NCBI RefSeq assembly: GCF_028682455.1
Contig: NZ_JANHLD010000004.1
Location: 124,001-188,000 of the forward strand
Length of the DNA: 64,000 bases
Direction of reading: 5' to 3'
Source of the DNA: Pseudomonas putida
GTDB taxonomy: Bacteria > Pseudomonadota > Gammaproteobacteria > Pseudomonadales > Pseudomonadaceae
Shown here: positions 51,579 through 63,243 of the stretch, in pieces
Layout: every line of letters begins with the position of its first letter
How positions within the stretch are numbered: position 1 is the first letter of the stretch
Made by a program: the position numbers and the translations under genes
Notes under the pieces: model-generated
Told to the model about the DNA's origin: nothing
Database searches by the model: none
What the model saw: the letters and a program-made list of their open reading frames with translations, nothing else

Positions 51579-52835
51579 ATGTCCACGGAAAAAGTTAAGT
51601 ACGGCGTACATTCCGAAGCCGGCAAACTGCGTAAAGTGATGGTCTGCTCCCCTGGCCTGGCGCACCAGCGCCTGACGCCGAGCAACTGCGACGAGCTGCT
51701 GTTCGACGACGTCATCTGGGTCAATCAGGCCAAGCGCGACCACTTCGATTTCGTCACCAAAATGCGTGAGCGCGGCATCGAAGTGCTTGAAATGCACAAT
51801 CTGCTGACCGACATCGTCGCGCAGCCCGAAGCCCTGAAATGGATCCTGGACCGCAAGATCACCCCCGACACCGTCGGTATCGGCCTGACCAATGAAGTGC
51901 GCAGCTGGCTCGAAGGCCTGGAGCCACGTCATCTTGCCGAATTCCTGATCGGCGGCGTGGCCGGTGAAGACCTGCCGGAAAGCGAAGGCTCCGGTGTCAT
52001 CAAGATGTACCGCGACTACCTGGGTCATTCCAGCTTCCTGCTGGACCCACTGCCCAACACCCAGTTCACTCGCGACACCACCTGCTGGATCTACGGCGGC
52101 GTAACCCTCAACCCGATGTACTGGCCAGCGCGACGTCAGGAAACCCTGCTGACCACCGCTATCTACAAGTTCCACCCCGAGTTCACCGGCGCCGACTTCG
52201 AAGTCTGGTACGGCGACCCGGATGTAGAACACGGTAAAGCCACCCTCGAAGGCGGCGACGTCATGCCGATCGGTAACGGCGTGGTCCTGATCGGCATGGG
52301 CGAACGTACCTCTCGCCAAGCCATCGGCCAACTGGCCCAGTCGCTGTTCGCCAAGGGCGCGGTCGAGAAAGTCGTCGTCGCCGGCCTGCCGAAGTCCCGT
52401 GCAGCGATGCACCTGGACACCGTGTTCAGCTTCTGCGACCGCGACCTGGTCACTGTCTTCCCTGAAGTGGTCAAGGAAATCGTTCCGTTCGTGATCCGTC
52501 CGGACAACAGCAAGCCTTACGGCATGGACGTGCGTCGCGAAAACAAAACCTTCATCGAGGTGGTGGCCGATTCCCTCAACCTGAAAAAGCTGCGCGTCGT
52601 CGAAACCGGCGGCAACAGCTTTGCCGCAGAACGCGAGCAGTGGGATGACGGCAACAACGTGGTGGCCGTCGAGCCTGGCGTGGTCATCGGTTATGACCGC
52701 AATACCTACACCAACACCCTGCTGCGCAAGGCCGGTATCGAGGTCATCACCATCAGCGCCGGCGAGCTGGGCCGGGGCCGGGGCGGCGGTCACTGCATGA
52801 CCTGCCCGATCATCCGCGACCCTATCGACTACTAA
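51579..52835 (+). CDS. arcA: Arginine deiminase
   Basis: A 418-residue enzyme that hydrolyses arginine to citrulline and ammonia. The catalytic Cys406 lies in the C-terminal GGGHCMTCPIIRDP, at the same number as in the P. aeruginosa enzyme. Other signature segments are NTQFTRDTTCWIYGG and GGDVMPIG. A strong ribosome site (TTGGAGGAAATG) precedes the start. Second gene of arcDABC. Confidence 0.98.
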   Translation: MSTEKVKYGVHSEAGKLRKVMVCSPGLAHQRLTPSNCDELLFDDVIWVNQAKRDHFDFVTKMRERGIEVLEMHNLLTDIVAQPEALKWILDRKITPDTVGIGLTNEVRSWLEGLEPRHLAEFLIGGVAGEDLPESEGSGVIKMYRDYLGHSSFLLDPLPNTQFTRDTTCWIYGGVTLNPMYWPARRQETLLTTAIYKFHPEFTGADFEVWYGDPDVEHGKATLEGGDVMPIGNGVVLIGMGERTSRQAIGQLAQSLFAKGAVEKVVVAGLPKSRAAMHLDTVFSFCDRDLVTVFPEVVKEIVPFVIRPDNSKPYGMDVRRENKTFIEVVADSLNLKKLRVVETGGNSFAAEREQWDDGNNVVAVEPGVVIGYDRNTYTNTLLRKAGIEVITISAGELGRGRGGGHCMTCPIIRDPIDY

Positions 52836-52904
52836 ACGACCATCAACCCGGCCGCACCTACCCGGTGCCGGCCGGGCCGATCACCGAATTCAAGGAGAAT
52901 CATC

Positions 52905-53915
52905 ATGGCGTTCAACATCCACAACCGTAACCTGCTGAGCCTGGAACACCACACCCCTCGCGAGTTGCGCTACCTGCTGGACCTCTCCCGCGACCTCAAG
53001 CGTGCCAAGTACACCGGCACCGAGCAGCAACACCTCAAAGGCAACAACATTGCGCTGATTTTCGAGAAGACCTCGACCCGCACCCGCTGCGCCTTCGAAG
53101 TAGCAGCCTACGATCAGGGCGCCAACGTCACCTACATCGACCCCAACTCCTCGCAAATCGGCCACAAGGAAAGCATGAAGGACACCGCACGGGTCCTGGG
53201 GCGCATGTATGACGCCATCGAATACCGTGGTTTCAAGCAGGAAATCGTCGAAGAACTGGCCAAGTTCGCCGGCGTTCCAGTGTTCAACGGCCTGACCGAC
53301 GAATACCACCCTACCCAGATGATCGCCGACGTGCTGACCATGCGTGAGCACGCCGACAAGCCGATCCACGAGATCAGCTATGTCTACCTGGGCGACGCCC
53401 GCAACAACATGGGCAACTCGCTGCTGCTGGTCGGCTCCAAGCTGGGTATGGACGTACGTATCTGCGCCCCTAAAGCCCTGTGGCCCCATGACGACCTGGT
53501 GGCACGTTGCAAGAAATACGCAGAGGAAAGCGGCGCGCGCATCACCCTGACCGAAGACCCCAAAGCAGCGGTCAAGGGCGTCGACTTCATTCACACCGAC
53601 GTCTGGGTATCGATGGGCGAGCCGGTTGAAGCCTGGGCCGAACGTATCCAGCAACTGCTGCCCTACCAGGTCAATGCCGAGCTGATGAAAGCCACCGGCA
53701 ACCCACGGACCAAGTTCATGCACTGCCTGCCTGCGTTCCACAACTCCGACACCAAGGTCGGCAAGCAGATCGCCGAGCAGTATCCAAATCTGGCCAACGG
53801 TATCGAAGTGACCGACGACGTGTTCGAGTCCCCTGCCTGCATCGCCTTCGAGCAAGCGGAAAACCGCATGCACACCATCAAGGCGATCCTGGTTTCGACC
53901 CTGGCTGACCTGTAA
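52905..53915 (+). CDS. arcB: Ornithine carbamoyltransferase, catabolic
   Basis: A 336-residue enzyme that phosphorolyses citrulline to ornithine and carbamoyl phosphate in the ADI pathway. It has KTSTRTRCAFEVAAYDQGAN (carbamoyl-phosphate site), YHPTQM, and HCLPAFH near the C-terminus. The sequence is very close to what I recall of P. aeruginosa ArcB, the dodecameric catabolic enzyme, rather than anabolic ArgF. Located between arcA and arcC. Confidence 0.97.
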   Translation: MAFNIHNRNLLSLEHHTPRELRYLLDLSRDLKRAKYTGTEQQHLKGNNIALIFEKTSTRTRCAFEVAAYDQGANVTYIDPNSSQIGHKESMKDTARVLGRMYDAIEYRGFKQEIVEELAKFAGVPVFNGLTDEYHPTQMIADVLTMREHADKPIHEISYVYLGDARNNMGNSLLLVGSKLGMDVRICAPKALWPHDDLVARCKKYAEESGARITLTEDPKAAVKGVDFIHTDVWVSMGEPVEAWAERIQQLLPYQVNAELMKATGNPRTKFMHCLPAFHNSDTKVGKQIAEQYPNLANGIEVTDDVFESPACIAFEQAENRMHTIKAILVSTLADL

Positions 53916-53948
53916 GGCCTGATCCGCTCCCCAGGGGCTGCACCATCC

Positions 53949-54029
53949 CTGTGGGAGCGGGCTTGCCCGCGATGCGCCGGCACAGACACACCGCGTTGCC
54001 CGCATCGCTGGCAAGCCAGCTCCCACAGG
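53949..54029. repeat. Paired REP elements between arcB and arcC
   Basis: Inverted units GTGGGAGCGGGCTTGCCCGC and ATCGCTGGCAAGCCAGCTCC within the arcB-arcC gap, separated by about 34 bases. Units of two subtypes are paired here. Confidence 0.83.
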
Positions 54030-54065
54030 AGCCCCAAACCCTCGTTTTTCTAGAAGGAATCCATC

Positions 54066-54998
54066 ATGCGTATCGTTGTTGCATTGGGCGGAAACGCCCT
54101 GCTGCGCCGTGGCGAACCCATGACTGCGGACAATCAACGCGCCAATATCCGCATTGCCGCCGAGCAGATCGCCAAGATCCATCCGGGCAACGAGCTGGTC
54201 ATTGCCCACGGCAACGGCCCGCAAGTCGGCCTGCTGTCGCTGCAAGCACAATCCTACAAGCCGGACGAAGCCTATCCTCTGGACGTGCTCGGGGCTGAAA
54301 CCGAAGGCATGATCGGCTATATCATCGAACAGGAGCTGGGCAACCTGCTGGCCTTCGAAGTGCCGTTCGCCACCCTGCTGACCCAGGTCGAAGTCGATGG
54401 CAAGGACCCGGCCTTCAAGGACCCGACCAAGTTCATCGGTCCGGTCTACAGCAAGGAAGACGCCGAGCGCCTGGCCAAGGAAAAAGGCTGGGTGGTCAAA
54501 CCCGACGGTGACAAGTACCGCCGTGTCGTCGCCAGCCCTCGTCCAAAGCGCATTTTTGAAATCCGCCCGATCACCTGGCTGCTGGAAAAGAAAACCGTGG
54601 TGATCTGCGCCGGTGGTGGCGGTATCCCGACCATGTACGACGACAGCGGCAAGCTGTTGAGCGGCGTGGAAGCGGTGATCGACAAGGACCTGTGCTCGTC
54701 GTTGCTGGCCCAGGAGCTCAAGTCCGATCTGCTGGTGATCGCCACCGACGTGAACGCGGCCTACATCGACTGGGGCAAGCCAACCCAGAAAGCGGTCGCC
54801 GAAGCCCATCCCGACGAGCTGGAGCGCCTGGGCTTTGCCGCCGGCTCCATGGGCCCGAAAGTCCAGGCTGCCTGCGAGTTTGCCCGCAACACCGGCAAGG
54901 TCGCGGTGATTGGCTCGCTGGCCGATATCGAAGATATCGTCAAAGGAACTGCCGGTACCCGTGTCAGCACGGCCAAGCCTGGAATAAGCTACCGTTGA
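54066..54998 (+). CDS. arcC: Carbamate kinase
   Basis: A 310-residue enzyme that makes ATP from carbamoyl phosphate and ADP, giving the energy yield of the ADI pathway. It starts MRIVVALGGNALLRRGEPM and has HGNGPQVGLLSLQ and ICAGGGGIPTMY. The gap from arcB holds a REP pair. Last gene of arcDABC. Confidence 0.97.
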   Translation: MRIVVALGGNALLRRGEPMTADNQRANIRIAAEQIAKIHPGNELVIAHGNGPQVGLLSLQAQSYKPDEAYPLDVLGAETEGMIGYIIEQELGNLLAFEVPFATLLTQVEVDGKDPAFKDPTKFIGPVYSKEDAERLAKEKGWVVKPDGDKYRRVVASPRPKRIFEIRPITWLLEKKTVVICAGGGGIPTMYDDSGKLLSGVEAVIDKDLCSSLLAQELKSDLLVIATDVNAAYIDWGKPTQKAVAEAHPDELERLGFAAGSMGPKVQAACEFARNTGKVAVIGSLADIEDIVKGTAGTRVSTAKPGISYR

Positions 54999-55052
54999 TG
55001 CAGTTGGGCGGACCCCGGGTCCGCCCGTTTCAACCTTCCAGAGGAGCCCGCC

Positions 55053-55415
55053 ATGGCCCAGTTCACCCCCGGTCACCTGCACATCGAGCGCCATGCGCTG
55101 ACCAAGGATGACGTCAGCTACGACCTGAGCATCGACTACGAAGTTGCCACCGACCCCAAGGAAGGCAAGGGCATGCAGTTCAAAATGCATGGCTCGATCC
55201 AGGGCAAGGACGTGAACGAATCGTTCTTCCTGCCCAAGGAGCAGGCCTACAACTTCGCCAGCAACGTGACAAAGATCGCCGAGCAGTACGGCATCCCCAA
55301 GGCCTATAGCAGCATTGGCTCGGTGCACAAGCACTACGACGCCATGTTCGAGGACATCCGCGTACAGCTGAACATGAAATCCGGCGATCCGATCAAGCCG
55401 GAACATTTCGAGTAA
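55053..55415 (+). CDS. Small conserved protein, possibly DUF5064 family
   Basis: A 120-residue protein of unknown function, rich in charged residues and without a signal peptide or membrane segment. It starts MAQFTPGHLHIERHALTKDD and ends KSGDPIKPEHFE. I recall a DUF5064 family in Pseudomonas of this size and opening, but cannot check. It lies 54 bp after arcC with a good ribosome site (AGAGGAG), so it may be expressed with the arc operon. A REP pair follows. Confidence 0.65.
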   Translation: MAQFTPGHLHIERHALTKDDVSYDLSIDYEVATDPKEGKGMQFKMHGSIQGKDVNESFFLPKEQAYNFASNVTKIAEQYGIPKAYSSIGSVHKHYDAMFEDIRVQLNMKSGDPIKPEHFE

Positions 55416-55427
55416 TTCTGCGAATTC

Positions 55428-55479
55428 GTCGCGGGGCAAGCCCGCTCCCAGCGTCAGGGAGCGGGCTTGCCCCGCGATT
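55428..55479. repeat. Inverted REP pair upstream of the GcsR-type gene
   Basis: Inverted REP units TCGCGGGGCAAGCCCGCTCC and GGAGCGGGCTTGCCCCGCGA close together, almost a perfect palindrome. They lie between the small conserved gene and the regulator. Confidence 0.9.
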
Positions 55480-55532
55480 CATCCGCACAGCATACTTCCC
55501 GCCTTCGCCAGCCTCGACCCTGCCCCCACCCC

Positions 55533-57041
<1,509 letters not shown>

Positions 57042-57046
57042 ATTAC

Positions 57047-57064
57047 CGTACAGAAATCGATACA
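57047..57064. promoter_or_regulatory. Candidate GcsR-type site 1 upstream of gcvH
   Basis: Plus strand CGTACAG-AAAT-CGATACA. On the minus strand it reads TGTATCG-N4-CTGTACG, resembling the TGTAACG-N4-CGTTCCG GcsR repeat as I recall it (10 of 14 positions). Confidence 0.4.
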
Positions 57065-57065
57065 G

Positions 57066-57083
57066 CGTAACGATATCAATACA
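57066..57083. promoter_or_regulatory. Candidate GcsR-type site 2 upstream of gcvH
   Basis: Plus strand CGTAACG-ATAT-CAATACA. The minus strand reads TGTATTG-N4-CGTTACG, 11 of 14 positions of the recalled repeat. It starts 19 bases after site 1. Confidence 0.5.
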
Positions 57084-57146
57084 GCCAGGTTTTGGCGCTG
57101 TACTGCAAGGGTTTGATCCCTTTGATCTTTTATTACGCCCTCAAGC

Positions 57147-57164
57147 TGTAGCGATTCCGTTACA
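57147..57164. promoter_or_regulatory. Candidate GcsR-type site 3 upstream of gcvH
   Basis: TGTAGCG-ATTC-CGTTACA, a near-perfect palindrome and the best match to the repeat, 64 bases before the -24 element. A weaker match, TGTACTG-N4-GGTTTGA, lies at 57099-57116. Confidence 0.65.
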
Positions 57165-57195
57165 GCGTGAAAATTCGCACGTCGCGCAAATTTAA

Positions 57196-57208
57196 TAACC
57201 TATTGATT
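57196..57208 (-). promoter_or_regulatory. IHF site between enhancer and sigma-54 promoter
   Basis: The minus strand AATCAATAGGTTA matches WATCAA-N4-TTR exactly. It lies between site 3 and the -24 element, where IHF bends DNA in sigma-54 promoters. Confidence 0.72.
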
Positions 57209-57222
57209 TATATAGGTTTTTT
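57197..57222 (+). terminator. AT-rich terminator-like hairpin overlapping the IHF site
   Basis: AACCTAT pairs with ATAGGTT around an 8-base loop and is followed by TTTT. It could end gcsR transcription before the gcvH promoter, but the stem is weak (two G-C pairs) and the same bases make the IHF site. Confidence 0.4.
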
Positions 57223-57227
57223 ATAAA

Positions 57228-57243
57228 TGGCCGCAATATTGCT
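57228..57243 (+). promoter_or_regulatory. Sigma-54 (-24/-12) promoter of gcvH
   Basis: TGGCCGCAATATTGCT has GG and GC exactly 10 bases apart, as in TGGCAC-N5-TTGCW. Transcription would start near 57254, about 70 bases before gcvH. Confidence 0.82.
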
Positions 57244-57323
57244 AATGGATTACTCATTCCAGTGCTCAGTGCCGTCCCTGAGCCATGTCTATTGCCGTCC
57301 CCTGCGGCCCTTGAGGAGTTTCC

Positions 57324-57707
57324 ATGAGCGAGTTGCGTTTTACCGAAGACCACGAATGGCTGCGTGCCGAAGCTGACGGCAGCGTCACCGTCGGGATTAC
57401 CGCCTTCGCCCAGAATGCCCTGGGCGATGTGGTCTACGTGCAACTGCCGGAGCTGCAAAGCTACGACCAGGGCGCCGAAGCCTCCACCGTGGAGTCGGTA
57501 AAGGCTGCCAGCGGTGTGTACATGCCCCTGAGCGGTGAAGTGGTGGCCGTCAATGAACAGCTCGAAGCCAACCCTGAGCTGGTCAACGAAGACCCACTGG
57601 GTGAAGGCTGGTTCTTCCGCTTCATCCCGGCCGATGCCGGCGCCGTCGAGCAACTGCTCGACCAGGACGCCTACGACCGCCTGATCAAAGCCAACGCTGA
57701 CGCCTGA
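57324..57707 (+). CDS. gcvH: Glycine cleavage system H protein
   Basis: A 127-residue lipoyl carrier that shuttles the aminomethyl group between GcvP and GcvT. The lipoyl-lysine is K60 in ESVKAASGVYMPLSGEVV. It follows a GAGGAG ribosome site and leads the gcvHP-sdaA-gcvT operon under the sigma-54 promoter. Confidence 0.97.
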   Translation: MSELRFTEDHEWLRAEADGSVTVGITAFAQNALGDVVYVQLPELQSYDQGAEASTVESVKAASGVYMPLSGEVVAVNEQLEANPELVNEDPLGEGWFFRFIPADAGAVEQLLDQDAYDRLIKANADA

Positions 57708-57716
57708 GGACTCGCC

Positions 57717-60569
57717 ATGACCATCAACCTCGGCACTGCCAACGAATTCATCGCCCGTCACATCGGCCCGCGCCAGGCAGACGAGCAGCACATGCTCGCC
57801 ACCCTGGGCTTCGACTCCCTCGAAGCCATGAGCGCCGCCGTCATCCCGGACAGCATCAAGGGCACCAGCGTCCTGGAGCTCGGTGCCGGGCAAAGCGAAG
57901 CCGACGCGCTCGCCTCGCTCAAGGCCATCGCCGCCAACAACCAGCTGTTCAAGAGTTTCATCGGCCAGGGTTACTACAACTGCCACACCCCGGCGCCGAT
58001 CCTGCGCAACCTGCTGGAAAACCCAGCCTGGTACACCGCCTACACCCCATACCAGCCGGAGATCTCCCAAGGCCGCCTGGAAGCGCTGCTGAACTTCCAG
58101 ACCCTGGTCAGCGACCTCACCGGCCTGCCGATCGCCAACGCCTCCCTGCTCGATGAAGCCACCGCCGCTGCCGAGGCCATGACCTTCTGCAAGCGCCTGA
58201 GCAAAAACAAGGGCAGCCACGCCTTCTTCGCCTCCGTGCATTGCCACCCGCAAACCCTCGACGTACTGCGCACCCGTGCCGAGCCACTGGGTATCGAAGT
58301 GGTGGTGGGTGACGAGCGCGAGCTGGACGATGTCAGCGCCTTCTTCGGGGCGCTGCTGCAGTACCCGGCCAGCAACGGTGAAGTCTTCGACTACAGCGAA
58401 CTGGTCGAGCGCTTCCACGGCGCCAATGCCCTGGTGGCGGTCGCCGCCGACCTGCTGGCCCTGACCCTGCTGACGCCTCCGGGCGAGTTCGGTGCAGACG
58501 TCGCCATCGGCAGCGCCCAGCGCTTCGGTGTACCGCTGGGCTTCGGTGGCCCGCACGCGGCCTACTTCTCGACCCGCGACGCGTTCAAGCGCGACATGCC
58601 GGGCCGCCTGGTCGGCGTGTCCATCGACCGCTTCGGCAAGACCGCCCTGCGCCTGGCCATGCAGACCCGCGAGCAACACATCCGTCGCGAGAAAGCCACC
58701 AGCAACATCTGCACCGCCCAGGTACTGCTGGCCAACATCGCCAGCATGTACGCCGTGTACCACGGCCCGCAGGGCCTGAAGCAGATCGCCCAGCGTACCC
58801 ACGCTCTGACCGCGATCCTCAAGGCCGGCCTCGAGCAACTGGGCGTCGGCGTCGCAGTCCAGGCGTTCTTCGATACCCTCACCCTGGCCACCGGCGATGC
58901 CACGGCAGCCCTGCACGACAAGGCTCGCGCCCAGCGCCTGAACCTGCGCCAGATAGACGCCCAGCGCCTGGGCCTGTCGCTGGATGAAACCAGCACCCAG
59001 GCCGATGTCGAGGCCCTGTGGCAGCTGTTCGCCGATGGCAAGGCCACCCCGGACTTCGCCGCCCTGGCCAACAGCGTCCAGGCCCAGTTGCCTGCCGCCC
59101 TGCTGCGCCAGTCAGCGATCCTCGAACACCCGGTTTTCAATCGCTACCACAGCGAAACCGAGCTGATGCGCTACCTGCGCAAACTGGCCGACAAGGACCT
59201 GGCCCTGGACCGCACCATGATCCCGTTGGGTTCGTGCACCATGAAGCTCAACGCTGCCAGCGAAATGATCCCGGTGACCTGGGCCGAATTCGGCAACCTG
59301 CACCCGTTCGCACCTGCCGAGCAGAGCCAGGGCTACCAGCAACTGACCAGCGAGCTGGAGGCCATGCTCTGCGCCGCCACTGGCTACGACGCCGTGTCGC
59401 TGCAGCCCAACGCCGGTTCCCAGGGTGAATACGCCGGCCTGCTGGCCATCCGCGCCTACCACCAGAGCCGTGGCGATGCCCGCCGCGACATCTGCCTGAT
59501 CCCGTCATCGGCCCACGGCACCAACCCGGCCACCGCCCATATGGCCGGCATGCGCGTGGTGGTGACCGCCTGCGACGCCCGTGGCAACGTCGACATCGAC
59601 GATCTGCGCGCCAAAGCCATCGAGCACCGCGAGCACCTCGCCGCGCTGATGATCACCTACCCGTCGACCCACGGCGTGTTCGAAGAAGCCATCGGCGAAA
59701 TCTGCGCGATCATCCACGACAACGGTGGCCAGGTGTACATCGACGGCGCCAACATGAACGCCATGGTCGGCCTGTGCGCCCCGGGCAAGTTCGGTGGCGA
59801 CGTCTCGCACCTGAACCTGCACAAAACCTTCTGCATTCCCCACGGTGGTGGCGGCCCGGGCGTCGGCCCGATCGGCGTCAAATCGCACCTGGCGCCGTTC
59901 CTGCCAGGCCACGGCCACATGGAGAACAAGCAGGGTGCGGTGTGCGCCGCGCCGTTCGGCAGCGCCAGCATCCTGCCGATCACCTGGATGTACATCCGCA
60001 TGATGGGCGGTGCCGGCCTCAAGCGTGCCTCGCAGATGGCGATCCTCAACGCCAACTACATCGCCCGCCGCCTGGAAGAGCACTATCCTGTGTTGTACAC
60101 CGGCAGCAACGGCCTGGTGGCACACGAGTGCATCCTCGACCTGCGCCCGCTCAAGGACAGCAGCGGCATCAGCGTCGACGACGTGGCCAAGCGCCTGATC
60201 GACTTCGGCTTCCACGCCCCGACCATGTCGTTCCCGGTGGCCGGTACGCTGATGATCGAACCGACCGAAAGTGAGTCCAAGGAAGAACTGGACCGCTTCT
60301 GCGAAGCGATGATCCGCATCCGCGAAGAAATTCGCGCGGTAGAAAACGGCAGCCTGGACAAGGACGACAACCCGCTGAAGAACGCACCGCACACCGCCGC
60401 CGAAATCGCCGGCGAGTGGAGCCACCCGTACAGCCGCGAGCAAGCGGTGTACCCGCTGGCCACGCTGGTGGAAGGCAAGTACTGGCCACCGGTCGGTCGT
60501 GTCGACAACGTCTTCGGCGACCGCAACCTGGTCTGCGCCTGCCCGTCGATCGAGAGCTATCAGGACTGA
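57717..60569 (+). CDS. gcvP: Glycine dehydrogenase (decarboxylating), P protein
   Basis: A 950-residue PLP enzyme that decarboxylates glycine and transfers its aminomethyl group to the H-protein lipoate. The PLP lysine is in HLNLHKTFCIPHGGGGPG, and the N-terminal half has the duplicate, non-catalytic fold. Length matches the fused alpha-beta P protein. It lies 9 bp after gcvH. Confidence 0.98.
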   Translation: MTINLGTANEFIARHIGPRQADEQHMLATLGFDSLEAMSAAVIPDSIKGTSVLELGAGQSEADALASLKAIAANNQLFKSFIGQGYYNCHTPAPILRNLLENPAWYTAYTPYQPEISQGRLEALLNFQTLVSDLTGLPIANASLLDEATAAAEAMTFCKRLSKNKGSHAFFASVHCHPQTLDVLRTRAEPLGIEVVVGDERELDDVSAFFGALLQYPASNGEVFDYSELVERFHGANALVAVAADLLALTLLTPPGEFGADVAIGSAQRFGVPLGFGGPHAAYFSTRDAFKRDMPGRLVGVSIDRFGKTALRLAMQTREQHIRREKATSNICTAQVLLANIASMYAVYHGPQGLKQIAQRTHALTAILKAGLEQLGVGVAVQAFFDTLTLATGDATAALHDKARAQRLNLRQIDAQRLGLSLDETSTQADVEALWQLFADGKATPDFAALANSVQAQLPAALLRQSAILEHPVFNRYHSETELMRYLRKLADKDLALDRTMIPLGSCTMKLNAASEMIPVTWAEFGNLHPFAPAEQSQGYQQLTSELEAMLCAATGYDAVSLQPNAGSQGEYAGLLAIRAYHQSRGDARRDICLIPSSAHGTNPATAHMAGMRVVVTACDARGNVDIDDLRAKAIEHREHLAALMITYPSTHGVFEEAIGEICAIIHDNGGQVYIDGANMNAMVGLCAPGKFGGDVSHLNLHKTFCIPHGGGGPGVGPIGVKSHLAPFLPGHGHMENKQGAVCAAPFGSASILPITWMYIRMMGGAGLKRASQMAILNANYIARRLEEHYPVLYTGSNGLVAHECILDLRPLKDSSGISVDDVAKRLIDFGFHAPTMSFPVAGTLMIEPTESESKEELDRFCEAMIRIREEIRAVENGSLDKDDNPLKNAPHTAAEIAGEWSHPYSREQAVYPLATLVEGKYWPPVGRVDNVFGDRNLVCACPSIESYQD

Positions 60570-60599
60570 TGGCCTCATCGCAGTGCACGCCCGCCCTAC

Positions 60600-60625
60600 C
60601 TGTAGGAGCGGGCTTGCACCGCGAT
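60600..60625. repeat. REP element between gcvP and sdaA
   Basis: REP unit TGTAGGAGCGGGCTTGCACC, with one departure from the local consensus (CACC for CCCC), in an 85 bp gap. Confidence 0.72.
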
Positions 60626-60654
60626 GGCTTCCCACCCAACACGAGGGTACGACC

Positions 60655-62031
<1,377 letters not shown>

Positions 62032-62059
62032 CACCCTCTCACGCACCAAGGAGTCATCA

Positions 62060-63184
62060 ATGTCCACCGAAACACTGCTCAAGACCCCGCTGCACGCCCT
62101 GCACCTCGAACTGGGCGCGCGCATGGTGCCGTTCGCCGGCTACGACATGCCGGTGCAGTACCCGCTCGGGGTCATGAAGGAACACCTGCACACCCGTGAA
62201 CAGGCCGGGTTGTTCGACGTCTCGCACATGGGCCAGATCCGCCTGGTGGGTGCCGACGCTGCCAAGGCCCTGGAAACCCTGGTGCCAGTGGACATCATCG
62301 ACCTGCCCGTGGGCATGCAACGCTATGCGATGTTCACCAACGAAAACGGTGGCATCCTCGACGACCTGATGGTCGCCAATCTGGGTAACGACGAACTGTT
62401 CCTGGTCGTCAACGCCGCCTGCAAGGACCAGGACCTGGCGCACCTTCGCACGTACATCGGCGATCGCTGCCAGATCCAGCCGCTGTTCGAGGAACGTGCC
62501 CTGCTGGCCTTGCAAGGCCCTGCAGCGGTCAAGGTGCTGGAGCGTCTGGCCCCCGCTGTCGCGAAGATGACCTTCATGCAGTTCCAGCCCGTGCAATTGC
62601 TGGGCGCCGACTGCTTTGTCAGCCGTTCGGGCTACACCGGTGAAGACGGTTTCGAGATTTCGGTACCGGCCGACCAGGCCGAAGCCCTGGCCCGTCGCCT
62701 GCTGGACGAACCGGAAGTGGCCGCCATTGGCCTGGGTGCGCGTGACTCCCTGCGCCTGGAAGCCGGCCTGTGTCTGTACGGCCACGACATGAATGCGCAA
62801 ACCACACCGATCGAGGCGAGCCTGCTGTGGGCCATCTCCAAGGTCCGTCGTGCCGATGGCGCCCGTGCCGGCGGCTTCCCGGGTGCCGAGCAGATCTTCA
62901 CCCAGCAACAACAGGGCGTTGCGCGCAAACGCATCGGCCTGCTGCCACAAGAGCGCACTCCAGTGCGCGAAGATGCAGAGATTGTGAATGAGGCCGGTAC
63001 TGTTATCGGCAAAGTATGCAGCGGTGGTTTTGGCCCGACATTGGCAGGCCCCGTGGCAATGGGTTATGTGGACAGTGCATATACCGCACTGGATACACCG
63101 GTATGGGCCATTGTGCGTGGCAAGCGAGTTGCGATGAAAGTCAGCAAGATGCCATTCGTTGCACAGCGCTACTATCGCGGCTGA
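62060..63184 (+). CDS. gcvT: Aminomethyltransferase (glycine cleavage T protein)
   Basis: A 374-residue folate enzyme that releases ammonia and makes 5,10-methylene-THF from the H-protein intermediate. Conserved segments are GLFDVSHMGQIRLVG, SRSGYTGEDGFEIS and GLGARDSLRLEAG. It follows sdaA by 28 bp and ends at a strong hairpin. No glyA gene is present in this operon. Confidence 0.97.
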   Translation: MSTETLLKTPLHALHLELGARMVPFAGYDMPVQYPLGVMKEHLHTREQAGLFDVSHMGQIRLVGADAAKALETLVPVDIIDLPVGMQRYAMFTNENGGILDDLMVANLGNDELFLVVNAACKDQDLAHLRTYIGDRCQIQPLFEERALLALQGPAAVKVLERLAPAVAKMTFMQFQPVQLLGADCFVSRSGYTGEDGFEISVPADQAEALARRLLDEPEVAAIGLGARDSLRLEAGLCLYGHDMNAQTTPIEASLLWAISKVRRADGARAGGFPGAEQIFTQQQQGVARKRIGLLPQERTPVREDAEIVNEAGTVIGKVCSGGFGPTLAGPVAMGYVDSAYTALDTPVWAIVRGKRVAMKVSKMPFVAQRYYRG

Positions 63185-63211
63185 ATCGTTAGTTGAAACT
63201 TTGTGTCATCG

Positions 63212-63243
63212 CGCGTTCGGATTTTCGAATTCGAACGCGTTTT
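63212..63243 (+). terminator. Intrinsic terminator of the gcv operon
   Basis: CGCGTTCG pairs with CGAACGCG around a 12-base loop and runs into TTTT, about 28 bases past the gcvT stop. Confidence 0.8.

Noticed and set aside
52890..55439. An 849-codon minus-strand open frame across arcB, arcC and the following small gene
   Set aside because: It crosses three well-supported genes and their gaps, has no motif and is a GC-bias shadow.
57042..57323. Glycine riboswitch before gcvH
   Set aside because: The region between the inferred start at 57254 and gcvH is only about 70 bases and shows no tandem aptamer; control by the activator explains it better.
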